NCBI GenBank assembly: GCA_023411575.1
Contig: JAEYOP010000043.1
Location: forward strand, 29,127 to 93,126
Direction: 5' to 3'
From: Bacillota bacterium
GTDB lineage: Bacteria > Bacillota > Clostridia > Acetivibrionales > DTU013
Length of the DNA: 64,000 bases
In this document: positions 26,418-35,253 of the stretch, piece after piece
Position numbering within the stretch: the stretch's first letter is position 1
Layout: each line of letters starts with the position of its first letter
Notes under the pieces: model-generated
What the model was told of the DNA's origin: nothing
Databases searched by the model: none
The model's input: only the letters and a program-made list of their open reading frames with translations
Position numbers and translations under genes: made by a program

Positions 26418-28770
26418 CGGTACGGTTGCATTCGGGGCGACACCTAATTTGAGGGTGACCTATGAATTGCCGGATAAAGAGACGGAGATTTTTGAGGGCG
26501 GCGAGTTCCAGCTGAATCTGAAATGTGAGAATTTGACCAGCCAGGAAATTACGGATGTCACGGTTGATATTAATGATGACGCGTCTTCATTTTACTGGTA
26601 CCATTCGGCATCCTTCAGCCCGATAGCTGCTTCAACAACCAGGACGATTAATATTCCCAAACTGGTTTATGAGGGGAAAGGCAAATATCTTGCTTTGAAG
26701 TTTACATACAAGCTTGGCGGTACCGCTACATCAGAAGACTATGTCGTTTACATCAGTGAAGCTCATTCCAGCGATACGAGCTCAGGCGGTACGGGAGGCT
26801 CCGATACGTCCAAATTGATCCCGAAGCTCGGTACAGCCAGCGGGAACAGCATTCCGACCATTACTGCGGGCAATTCCCAGACGGTTACTTTCCCGATTAA
26901 AAACAGCAGCATCTATCAGGCGAAAAATATTACCATGACGCTTAAGATGGTTGACGAGGCGAAAGCGCCGCTCATCCTTGAAGACCTGGATCTCAGGCAG
27001 ACGGCCGACCTGATAAATGGAAACGATATACTGCCGGTAACGTTCAATATCAGGATATTAAAAACAGCGCCGGATGGTCTATACGCATTAAAGCTCAACT
27101 ATTCCTTCCAAAGTGCTTATAACTATGATTTTGAGCAATCCGAGACAGTGTATATCAGGGTAAAAAATGATAGTATCAGCCCCAAGCTTACGGTCGATAA
27201 TGTTGTCGTCAGACAGGCAGCCGCAACTTCTTCCGGTATTACTCTGGATCTTAAATTGAAGAACATCGGCGGAATATCGGCCAAAGATATAAAAATAACG
27301 TTGAAAGGCCTAAAAAGCGGAGGTTTCACGACCCTTAACGCAACAGATGTAAAATATCTGAACAAAATAGAAGGCAATGGAAATGCAACGGTAAGCTACC
27401 AGCTGCAGTTGCCGGCTTCTTCCGCCACAGGCGCCAATGAGCTCTCGGTGAAAATGGATTACAAGGACGATACCGGAACGGCTTATTCCGATGAAAACCA
27501 GATCTTCGTCCCCATGGGGGAAGGGGAGGATACAAAGCCGTCCATTTCCTTTGACAAGATTTCTTCTCCCCAGGAAATTCTGACGGCAAACAAGGACTTT
27601 CAGATTTCGCTGGATTTGAAAAACAATGGCGGCACCGCGGCCAAAAACGTTAAAGTAACCATCACGACGGACAAGGAAATCATCACGAAATCCCTGAGCC
27701 CGGTCTATATCGACAAGCTTGATTCCAAGGCGGTCAAGTCGGTGACATTCAAGCTGTTTGCAACCGATGAGGCGACCACCAGGAATTATCCGCTGGCGGT
27801 CAATGTGGAGTACGAGGACCTTTATGGAACCAAATATACCGCATCCCAGTATGTCGGCGTCTACGTGGAGAACGGTACGACCAAGACGGTGCCAAGGATT
27901 ATTGTGGACAAATATTCCATCGATCCGGCCACAGTTCAGGCGGCGTCGGATTTCAAGGTAACCATGTCCTTCCTGAATACAAGCAAGACAACGGCCGTGT
28001 CGAATATCAAGGTTTCCGTCACCTCGGACGACGGCACCTTTACACCGACCGACTCCGGAAATACGTTTTTTATAGACGGCATCGCCAGCAAGGAAAGCGT
28101 TGAAAAGGAACTGACCCTGCATGTCAAGCCGGACGCGGAACAAAAATCCTATGTATTGACCGTAAACTTCGAATATGAAGACGAAAAGGGAAATCCATAT
28201 ACCTCCAAGGAAACAATGAGTGTACGCGTCCTTCAGAATCCCAGACTGATGACCGGCGAAATCAGCTTGCCGCCGGAAGCTTACGTCGGACAGCCGCTTT
28301 CGATCTATATCGATTTTTACAACATGGGCAAATCAACCCTTTACAATATGATGGTCAAGGCGGAAGGCAATTTCCAGGGACAGAACCTGAACTATTACGT
28401 CGGAAACTTTGCTTCCGGCAGTACGGATTCCTTTGATACTTCGGTTACGCCCACGTCGCCGGGCGCCCTGAACGGAAGCGTGGTATTCTCTTTTGAGGAT
28501 GCCAACGGAAAGGTGACGGAAATCCGGAAGGACTTTACGGTCAATGTCATGGATATGCCGCAGCAGCAGGGCGTCATGCTGGATGAGAACGGAATACCGA
28601 TCGACAAGGGGGCTATGGTAAACGGCATGCCGGGCCAGATGCCGGGTCAGAAGCCGAACCTGCTCCTTTATGCCATACCGGCCGGGGTGGTAATCGTTTT
28701 GGGGATCGTCACCTTCATAATCCTCCGGAAGAGGCACAAGAGAAGGAAGGAAATGAGTCTGGATGAATAA
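26362..28770 (+). CDS. Surface protein with CARDB/NEW3-like repeats and C-terminal membrane anchor
   Basis: An 802-residue exported protein of unknown exact function. A signal peptide (about residues 1-26, ending VAFGA) is followed by several beta-rich modules of roughly 110-130 residues with recurring patterns such as LKNNGGTAAKNVKVTI, LKLKNIGGISAKDIKIT and LNTSKTTAVSNIKVSV, then a Met/Gly/Gln-rich stretch, one membrane span near residues 768-790 and a basic tail. It resembles COG1361-type S-layer-like proteins. Sandwiched between a LolD-like ATPase and a MacB-like permease with overlaps on both sides, it probably forms the extracellular partner of that system. Confidence 0.8.
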   Translation: MKRLTVIGMILALCLQLFSGTVAFGATPNLRVTYELPDKETEIFEGGEFQLNLKCENLTSQEITDVTVDINDDASSFYWYHSASFSPIAASTTRTINIPKLVYEGKGKYLALKFTYKLGGTATSEDYVVYISEAHSSDTSSGGTGGSDTSKLIPKLGTASGNSIPTITAGNSQTVTFPIKNSSIYQAKNITMTLKMVDEAKAPLILEDLDLRQTADLINGNDILPVTFNIRILKTAPDGLYALKLNYSFQSAYNYDFEQSETVYIRVKNDSISPKLTVDNVVVRQAAATSSGITLDLKLKNIGGISAKDIKITLKGLKSGGFTTLNATDVKYLNKIEGNGNATVSYQLQLPASSATGANELSVKMDYKDDTGTAYSDENQIFVPMGEGEDTKPSISFDKISSPQEILTANKDFQISLDLKNNGGTAAKNVKVTITTDKEIITKSLSPVYIDKLDSKAVKSVTFKLFATDEATTRNYPLAVNVEYEDLYGTKYTASQYVGVYVENGTTKTVPRIIVDKYSIDPATVQAASDFKVTMSFLNTSKTTAVSNIKVSVTSDDGTFTPTDSGNTFFIDGIASKESVEKELTLHVKPDAEQKSYVLTVNFEYEDEKGNPYTSKETMSVRVLQNPRLMTGEISLPPEAYVGQPLSIYIDFYNMGKSTLYNMMVKAEGNFQGQNLNYYVGNFASGSTDSFDTSVTPTSPGALNGSVVFSFEDANGKVTEIRKDFTVNVMDMPQQQGVMLDENGIPIDKGAMVNGMPGQMPGQKPNLLLYAIPAGVVIVLGIVTFIILRKRHKRRKEMSLDE

Positions 28771-30133
28771 GATCGACCTGGTAAGGCTTGCTCTGAAAAA
28801 TTTTTGGCGGCGTAAAACAAGGTCCATTCTGACGATCCTCGGCGTAGTGATCGGGACGGCCTCCATCGTCGTCATGCTTTCTCTCGGCATCGGAATGAAT
28901 GAAAGCTTTAACGAGCAGTTGAAAAGCATGGGCAGCTTGAACGTCATTGATGTCAATACCTACTATTTCCCGCAAAATGCGACCGGAATGGTGCAGGTCA
29001 AGGAGACGAAGCTGGACGACAAGGCCATCGCCCAAATCGCCGCCATTGACGGCGTAGAGGCGGTAACACCCTTCCTCCAGACTTCTCTGAAGCTGGTATC
29101 GGGGAAATATACGACCTATGCCAATATCATGGGGATCGATCCGGCTTCCCTGGAAGCCTTCGATTTTAAAGTCGCTTCGGGGAGGCTCCTGACGTCGGAG
29201 GATACCAGCGCTCTGCTTTTTGGAAGCCAGACGCCATATAACTTTTATAACCCGAAGGCGTCGGGCGGAGGCGGAAGAATGTTCTTCATGTACGGCGGAG
29301 GCGGGGGGAAGGATGCAGAAAAGCCCAAACCGCCTGTCGATGTGCTGAATGACAAGATGGTCATGACCTTTGACATGAGCTACGGCGAGCGGAAATCGGT
29401 GGGCATGGTGGTCGGCAATGAGAACAGCAAGCCGGCGAAGCTCTATAAAACAAAAGGGATAGGCATCCTGGAGGATTCCCAGGACGAAAAGGCCTACTCC
29501 ATTTATATGAATATCACCTATCTCAAGAAATTGATCAAGGAAAACGAAAAAAACCAGAGTACGGGCGGCGGCGGACGGGTGAAGAGCCAGACGGACAGCT
29601 ATCAGCAGGCAAAAGTGAAGGTGAAGAACATCAACGACGTGCAGGCCATCCAGAAGAAGATCAACGAGTTGGGCTACGGCGCCAGCAGCCTGGCGGATAT
29701 GCGCGAAAGCATGCAGAAAACCTCCGCGACCATGCAGGCGGTGCTCGGCGGCATCGGCGCCATTTCGCTGCTGGTTGCGGCGCTGGGCATTACCAATACC
29801 ATGATCATGTCCATCTATGAGCGTACCCGGGAAATAGGCGTAATGAAGGTTCTCGGCTGCCTGCTCGGCGATATCCGCAATCTGTTTTTATTCGAAGCGG
29901 GGGTGATCGGCCTGGCCGGGGGATTGGCCGGCCTGGTGTTCAGCTATGGAGCCTCCGCCATATTGAATAAATTTGCGGGGGGCTTTTACGGCGGAGGAAC
30001 CATCTCGGTCATACCGGTCTGGCTGGCGCTTTTGTCGCTGGGCTTTGCAACGCTGGTCGGACTGATCTCCGGCTTTATGCCGGCAAGACGGGCAATGAAG
30101 CTCAGCGCCCTGGAAGCCATAAAGACAGAATAG
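28763..30133 (+). CDS. MacB/FtsX-type ABC permease
   Basis: Permease of 456 residues with the MacB layout: a first span after the N-terminal KNFWRRKTRSILTILGVVIG motif, a long extracellular domain (about residues 45-315) and three C-terminal spans ending in the cytoplasmic motif PARRAMKLSALEAI. The extracellular part holds two Gly-rich stretches (near GGGGRMFFMYGGGGG and STGGGGR), which are unusual. It overlaps the CARDB gene by 8 bp and closes the three-gene operon before a bidirectional terminator. Gram-positive MacB systems often handle peptides or lipoproteins, or act in signalling. Confidence 0.92.
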   Translation: MNKIDLVRLALKNFWRRKTRSILTILGVVIGTASIVVMLSLGIGMNESFNEQLKSMGSLNVIDVNTYYFPQNATGMVQVKETKLDDKAIAQIAAIDGVEAVTPFLQTSLKLVSGKYTTYANIMGIDPASLEAFDFKVASGRLLTSEDTSALLFGSQTPYNFYNPKASGGGGRMFFMYGGGGGKDAEKPKPPVDVLNDKMVMTFDMSYGERKSVGMVVGNENSKPAKLYKTKGIGILEDSQDEKAYSIYMNITYLKKLIKENEKNQSTGGGGRVKSQTDSYQQAKVKVKNINDVQAIQKKINELGYGASSLADMRESMQKTSATMQAVLGGIGAISLLVAALGITNTMIMSIYERTREIGVMKVLGCLLGDIRNLFLFEAGVIGLAGGLAGLVFSYGASAILNKFAGGFYGGGTISVIPVWLALLSLGFATLVGLISGFMPARRAMKLSALEAIKTE

Positions 30134-30164
30134 AAAATGCATTATCTCAGCGGAAACAAAAAGC

Positions 30165-30204
30165 AACTCCCGCCCTGGTCCGACTGGACTGGGACGGGAG
30201 TTTT
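30165..30204. terminator. Bidirectional intrinsic terminator between convergent operons
   Basis: AACTCCCG (30165-30172) pairs with CGGGAGTT (30195-30202), extended inward by CC/GG after one mismatch. The plus side continues with TTTT and the minus side reads into a T-rich run, so it can serve both operons. Confidence 0.75.
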
Positions 30205-30236
30205 CGTGTGCGCGCGGCACGCGCGCGTTCTACGTT

Positions 30237-31898
30237 CTATTTCTTTGTATCGTTCGCCCGGATCTCGACTCTTTTGATCTTGCCGCTGATGGTTTTTGGC
30301 AGTTCGCCCACAAATTCGATGATCCTCGGGTATTTATACGGGGCCGTTACCTTCTTGACATGCTCCTGGAGCTCTTTTACCAGTGCGTCGCTGCCGGTCC
30401 AGCCTCTGGCGCAGACGATGGTCGCCTTTACGACCTGTCCGCGGACAGGGTCGGGCACCGCGGTGACGGCGCATTCCAGGACGGACGGATGCTCCATGAG
30501 GGCGCTCTCCACTTCAAAGGGGCCGATCCGGTAGCCCGAGCATTTGATGACGTCGTCGGAACGGCCTACAAACCAGTAGTAGCCGTCTTCGTCCCGCCAT
30601 GCGACGTCGCCCGTATTATAGGTGCCATTGCTCCAGACCCTGGAGGTGGCGGCCTCATCCCGGTAATAGCCCTTGAAAAGTCCCGGGGGCAGGCCGTTGT
30701 CCAGGCTCTTGATGACTATGTTGCCCTCGACGCCGGCGGGACAGGAGCGGCCGTTTTCATCCACGATGTCGATATCGTAAAGGGGAGACGGCTTGCCCAT
30801 GGAGCCCGGCTTGGGCGTGATCCATTGGAAATTTGCGCACAAAACGGTGGTCTCCGTTTGGCCGAAGCCCTCGATGATTTCAAGCCCCGTCGCTTTTTTA
30901 AACTGGTTGAACACTTCCGGATTCAGCGGTTCCCCTGCGGTACAGGCATGCTTGATGCCGGACAGGTCAAAACGGCTTAAATCCTCTTTTATGAGGAAGC
31001 GGTAAATGGTCGGCGGCGCGCAGAAGGAGGTGATCCTGTATTTTTCGATCCGCTTCAGCAGCCTGTCCGGCACGAATTTTTCCATATCGTATACAAAAAT
31101 GGCTACGCCGCAGATCCACTGCCCGTATATTTTACCCCAGCCGCACTTGGCCCAGCCCGATTCGGAAACGGTAAGGTGAAGCCCCTCCTCGGTGAGGCGC
31201 TGCCAGTAATGGGCCGTGACGATATGCCCTATGGGGTGGAAGAAGTCATGGACGACGATTTTCGGCATGCCGGTGGTACCGGAGGTGAAATACATCAGCA
31301 TGTTGTCGTAGCCGCCGGCGGCCTCCGCGCCCGTGGGCCTCGTCCAGTTTTCCGGCGCATTTTTCAGCAGGGCGTCAAAATCGAGCCAGCCCTCCTTCGA
31401 GCCTCCGACCAATGCTTTGCATTCCACGGTAGGAGATTCTTCCAGGGCGGCTTCGACAAAGGAGACGATTTCGTTTTCAACAACGGAAACGATCATTTTT
31501 ACGGAAGCCGCATTATTCCGATAAATGATGTCCTTCTTCGTAAGCTGTACGGTAGCGGGGATCGAAACCGCCCCGAGCTTTTCGAGGGCCAGGGTGCAGA
31601 TCCAGTAATGCCAGCGCCTTTTCAGCATCAGCATGACCACGTCGCCCTTGCGGATCCCGTTGGCGGCAAACAGGTTTGCCGCCTTGTCGCTCAAGCGCTT
31701 GATCTCCTTGAAGCTGAAGATCCGTTCCTCATCGTTGTCGTCACACCATACTAGCGCCGTTTTGTCGGGGGCGGCGGAAGCCCAGGCGTCCATTACGTCA
31801 TAGGCAAAATTGAAGCAGTCGGGAAGATTTACCTTGTAATTGGCTTTAAAATCCTCATACGATTCGAACTCCATACGGGGAAGAAATTTTTCAAGCAT
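30237..31898 (-). CDS. Acyl-CoA synthetase, AMP-binding family
   Basis: ATP-dependent acid:CoA ligase of 553 residues. The P-loop reads MYFTSGTTGMPKIVVHD, followed by FGQTETT, the YNTGDVAWRDEDGYYWFVGRSDD hinge region (shown as adjacent motifs YNTGD, WRDEDG and GRSDD) and the catalytic Lys in TISGKIKR near the C-terminus. It resembles the acetyl/medium-chain synthetases often found next to XRE-cupin regulators in Clostridia. It lies 33 bp behind the regulator gene on the same strand, so the two are cotranscribed. The exact acid substrate is unknown. Confidence 0.92.
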   Translation of the reverse strand: MLEKFLPRMEFESYEDFKANYKVNLPDCFNFAYDVMDAWASAAPDKTALVWCDDNDEERIFSFKEIKRLSDKAANLFAANGIRKGDVVMLMLKRRWHYWICTLALEKLGAVSIPATVQLTKKDIIYRNNAASVKMIVSVVENEIVSFVEAALEESPTVECKALVGGSKEGWLDFDALLKNAPENWTRPTGAEAAGGYDNMLMYFTSGTTGMPKIVVHDFFHPIGHIVTAHYWQRLTEEGLHLTVSESGWAKCGWGKIYGQWICGVAIFVYDMEKFVPDRLLKRIEKYRITSFCAPPTIYRFLIKEDLSRFDLSGIKHACTAGEPLNPEVFNQFKKATGLEIIEGFGQTETTVLCANFQWITPKPGSMGKPSPLYDIDIVDENGRSCPAGVEGNIVIKSLDNGLPPGLFKGYYRDEAATSRVWSNGTYNTGDVAWRDEDGYYWFVGRSDDVIKCSGYRIGPFEVESALMEHPSVLECAVTAVPDPVRGQVVKATIVCARGWTGSDALVKELQEHVKKVTAPYKYPRIIEFVGELPKTISGKIKRVEIRANDTKK

Positions 31899-31931
31899 TT
31901 GGCGTATCTCCTTCAGGTATTTTAGTAGTCC

Positions 31932-32495
31932 TTAGTTATCGTGAAGTATTACGGTGAGGAACTTGCCGGGCTTTCCGTCCATGGCCGTCTGCCCGTGGGG
32001 GATCGTTGGATCGAAGTAGATGGAATCGCCTTCTGAAAGAAGGATCTCCTTCCCGCCGAGGATGATCTTGATCTGTCCCTCCAGGATAAAGTTGAATTCC
32101 TGGCCCGGGTGGGACACCAGCGCCATTTTTTTGTTTTCCTCCGGTTCAATGGTGACCAGCAGCGGTTCGATCTTCTTGTTCATAAAGTTGTAGGCCAGGC
32201 TCTGGAACTGATATCCCTTGTACCGTTCGATAAAAGGCGCTTCGCCTTTTTTGACGAGACAATAATTGTGCAGCCGGGGGGCAGTTCCCGTTAACAGATC
32301 GGTCAATTCCACGCCGAATATTCCGGCGATCTCGTATAAGGTGCTGATCGGTACGCCATCCTCCCCATTCTCATACTGACAATAGGTCTGGACGGGGATG
32401 TTCAGCTTTCCGGCCAATTCCTCCGCGGTATAACCGGATATTTCCCTGAGCTCCCGTATGCGATCCGCTATTTGTGCGATATTTTCCGACATCAT
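31932..32495 (-). CDS. XRE-family regulator with C-terminal cupin domain
   Basis: DNA-binding regulator: helix-turn-helix in residues about 5-65 (IRELREISGYTAEELAGKLN), then a cupin domain with the beta-barrel motifs HPGQEFNFILEG and GDSIYFDPTIPHG that may bind a small ligand. The frame is open to 32546, but the ATG at 32493-32495 has AGGAGG at the right distance and gives the usual start MMSENIAQIADRI. It probably controls the cotranscribed acyl-CoA synthetase. Confidence 0.9.
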   Translation of the reverse strand: MMSENIAQIADRIRELREISGYTAEELAGKLNIPVQTYCQYENGEDGVPISTLYEIAGIFGVELTDLLTGTAPRLHNYCLVKKGEAPFIERYKGYQFQSLAYNFMNKKIEPLLVTIEPEENKKMALVSHPGQEFNFILEGQIKIILGGKEILLSEGDSIYFDPTIPHGQTAMDGKPGKFLTVILHDN

Positions 32496-32672
32496 TCTAC
32501 CTCCTGATTTTTCCGGAATACCGGATAAAACAAACTGCAATGCCAATATCTATCATAGCATATTCGGAATTGGCGTGCCAGCATGGCATTCGTTGCATAT
32601 TATAAAACTTTAACCAAATGTTAAATAATTACTGATGCAGAAAATATATGATAGTGTATGGAGGCTAATGAT

Positions 32673-32951
32673 ATGAGCGACAGCGAAAGACATCTTTTAG
32701 TGCTGGCTCAGGGCGGCAGCGTCAGCGCATTTGAAGAGCTGACGGAGCCTTACCGGGTCAGAATTTACAACTTTATGCTCAAAACCTGCGGGGACGAATT
32801 CGAGGCATCCCTGTTGTCGCAGGATGTATTCGTCCGCGTGTTCGAAGCCCTGATTTCCGGCGATTTCAGCGGAGGCTTGGCCTACGGCATCTACAGGACA
32901 GCCGAGGAAATCAGTCGCCGGGCCTCCTGCAAGTCGAAAATGATTTCATAG
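32673..32951 (+). CDS. Sigma-70 region-2-like small protein without region 4
   Basis: A 92-residue protein resembling only the region 2 core of an ECF sigma factor (AFEELTEPYRVRIYNFML, DVFVRVFEALISG, YGIYRTAEEISRR). The usual AED motif before the Gln is replaced by EASLLSQ, and the WLYRI stretch is degenerate. GGAGG at 32660-32664 selects ATG 32673 over ATG 32658. No region 4 is encoded downstream in any frame up to the response regulator. It may be a decayed sigma factor or a co-sigma of the RsoA type, which needs a separate region-4 partner. The function is uncertain. Confidence 0.6.
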   Translation: MSDSERHLLVLAQGGSVSAFEELTEPYRVRIYNFMLKTCGDEFEASLLSQDVFVRVFEALISGDFSGGLAYGIYRTAEEISRRASCKSKMIS

Positions 32952-33099
32952 GAATGATCGAATCATAAAGCCGGATTCTTGAGCGAGGGATTTTAAACCG
33001 AAAATTGTATAAAAATGCCGGAGCGGATGACTGGAAGAGTTGCTGCAAATAATGTAGAATATTTATGGGTTGAGTCCTTTTATGGAACGGGGAAATGAG

Positions 33100-33819
33100 A
33101 TGAGTGGGGAAAAAGTGAGAGTTCTTGTCGTGGAAGATGAAGCTTCCATCCGGAAGTTTATAGCTATAAACCTGGAACGCAGCGGATTTGAGGTGCTTGA
33201 AGCCGATAACGGGGAAGCGGCGCTGGAAATGGCGGCGGGCTGCAAGCCCTCCGTAATGGTGCTGGATGTGATGCTGCCGGGGATGGACGGCTTTGCCGTC
33301 TGCTCCAGGCTGCGGGCGGAAATGCCGGAGCTGATCATCATCATGCTGACGGCCAGGGCCCAGGATATCGACAAAATAACCGGCCTGGAGCTCGGCGCCG
33401 ATGACTATATGGTAAAGCCCTTCAATCCCAGGGAGCTTACGGCAAGAATCCACGCCAACCTGCGCCGGGCTGAAGCGATGAAAAGTACCGGCGCTGCCAC
33501 CCTTTCCTATAAAAACCTGGTGATGGACATCAATTCGCAGAAATTTTTCAAGGACCAGGTGGAAATTGAACTGACCCCCACTGAATTTTCGGTTTTGAAG
33601 CTGTTCATGTCGAATGTGGGCAGGGCCTTGAGCCGGAACGAGCTGTTTAATTCCGTGTGGGGCAAGAACTATTTCGGCGATCTGAAAACCCTGGATGTTT
33701 ACATAAGAAGAATACGGGAGAAGATCGAGGAGAACCCGTCAAAGCCGCAGTATATCGAGACGGTATGGGGATTTGGCTACAGATGGTGCGATAAGGAGCA
33801 AGCGAAAAATGATTTCTGA
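33100..33819 (+). CDS. OmpR/PhoB-family response regulator
   Basis: Transcription regulator with an N-terminal receiver (VRVLVVEDEASIRKFI, phosphoacceptor Asp in VMVLDVMLPG, Lys in YMVKPF) and a C-terminal winged helix ending YIETVWGFGYRWCDK. The frame is open from 33070, but ATG 33100 gives the normal family start; the ribosome site is weak (GGGG near 33087). The kinase gene follows after 30 bp, then a lipoprotein gene overlapping the kinase, giving a three-gene signalling operon. Confidence 0.93.
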   Translation: MSGEKVRVLVVEDEASIRKFIAINLERSGFEVLEADNGEAALEMAAGCKPSVMVLDVMLPGMDGFAVCSRLRAEMPELIIIMLTARAQDIDKITGLELGADDYMVKPFNPRELTARIHANLRRAEAMKSTGAATLSYKNLVMDINSQKFFKDQVEIELTPTEFSVLKLFMSNVGRALSRNELFNSVWGKNYFGDLKTLDVYIRRIREKIEENPSKPQYIETVWGFGYRWCDKEQAKNDF

Positions 33820-33849
33820 CCATTTTTCGCTAAGGGGAATGCGGACTTT

Positions 33850-35253
33850 ATGCTAAGTATCCGGAAAAGAATGGTTCTGGGCTTTATATTTGTCATCCTG
33901 ATCACGGTTTCCGTCCTGGAGGCCATGATTATCAATATAGTGCGGGTAAATTACTACCGGAACCTGGAAGCAAGCCTGTACAATCAGGTCAAGGTGTCCT
34001 GCGAGCTCTATACCCGCTATTTTTCCGATGCGTCTTTGAACGATAACGTGCTGAACAATGTGGATTCCTTCTGGAGGCAGACGGACGCCCAGGTGGAAAT
34101 ACTGGACCCCGAAGGCAGGGTCCTCATGGATTCCATCGGATACATGCCCCAGGACAATGCCAGAATGCCGGACGTGGAAGCCGCGCTGAAAAACGGAAGA
34201 GGAGCCTGGGACGGGAAGGTGCCTTATGACAGCGCCGGAGTCATGGCGGTGTCCAATGCGCTCGTAGTCGATGGCAGGACGGTGGGCGTGCTGCGCTTTA
34301 TTACTACGCTCCGGGAAGTGGACAACGACGTAAAAGAAGTATCCAGCATATTCATCGTTATCGGACTGGTCGTAACGGCTGTTTCCGTTTTGTTGAGCTT
34401 CCTGCTGGCCGGCTCCATGGTAAACCCGCTGAAAAAAGTCACGGAGGTTGCCGCTAAAATGGCCTCCGGCGATTTTGCCATCCGGAACGAAATAAAGAAT
34501 AACGACGAGATCGGGAAGCTTTCCAATACGCTTAATTACATGGCGGATGAAATCGTAAAGCGGGATCGGCTGAAAAACGAATTCATTTCATCGGTATCCC
34601 ACGAACTGCGTACTCCTCTGACTTCGATCAAAGGATGGGCCGTTACCCTGATGGAGGTCGGACCGGAAGACAAGGAGCTTTTCCGGGAGGGCCTTGAAAT
34701 CATCGAGAAAGAAAACGACCGGCTGACGCTGATGGTCGAGGAGCTTTTGGACTTCTCCAGGCTGGTCGCCGACAAGATCCGCATTCAAAAGGAATCCGTC
34801 CGGCCGGAGGAACTGGTTGCCATGGTGGGCAGGCAGCTTGGGCCAAGGGCGGTCAAAGAGGGACTGAACTTCGAAGTGGTGACGGAAGGGGATCTCCCGG
34901 ACATCTATACGGATGGGAACCGGCTTAAGCAGGTCTTTATCAATATCCTCGACAACGCCTTCCGGTTTACGGAGGCAGGCGGAAGCGTGCTGCTGAAAGC
35001 GGAAGCGAGCGGCGGCGAGGTCGTCTTCACCGTCAGCGATACGGGCTGCGGCATCCCGGCGGATGAATTGCCGAAGGTCAAAGAGAAATTCTTTAAAGGA
35101 AGAAACAGCAAATCCGGAAATGGGATAGGCTTATCCATATGCGATGAAATCGTAAAGCTGATGGATGGACGAATGGCAATTTACAGCGCCGCAGGCAAGG
35201 GAACAAAAGTAGTTATTCGGCTGCCTGCAGCCCCGGGAGGAATGAGCGCATGA
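33850..35253 (+). CDS. Membrane sensor histidine kinase with HAMP domain
   Basis: Kinase of 467 residues paired with the regulator 30 bp upstream. It has an N-terminal span, an extracellular domain of about 130 residues, a second span near residues 165-187, a HAMP domain (SMVNPLKKVTEVAAKMASGD), the H-box SSVSHELRTPLTSIKG, N-box NILDNAFRFT, G1 DTGCGIP and G2 GNGIGLSICDEI. The last 4 bp overlap the start of the lipoprotein gene. The extracellular domain resembles PhoR/WalK-like sensors; the stimulus is unknown. Confidence 0.94.
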   Translation: MLSIRKRMVLGFIFVILITVSVLEAMIINIVRVNYYRNLEASLYNQVKVSCELYTRYFSDASLNDNVLNNVDSFWRQTDAQVEILDPEGRVLMDSIGYMPQDNARMPDVEAALKNGRGAWDGKVPYDSAGVMAVSNALVVDGRTVGVLRFITTLREVDNDVKEVSSIFIVIGLVVTAVSVLLSFLLAGSMVNPLKKVTEVAAKMASGDFAIRNEIKNNDEIGKLSNTLNYMADEIVKRDRLKNEFISSVSHELRTPLTSIKGWAVTLMEVGPEDKELFREGLEIIEKENDRLTLMVEELLDFSRLVADKIRIQKESVRPEELVAMVGRQLGPRAVKEGLNFEVVTEGDLPDIYTDGNRLKQVFINILDNAFRFTEAGGSVLLKAEASGGEVVFTVSDTGCGIPADELPKVKEKFFKGRNSKSGNGIGLSICDEIVKLMDGRMAIYSAAGKGTKVVIRLPAAPGGMSA

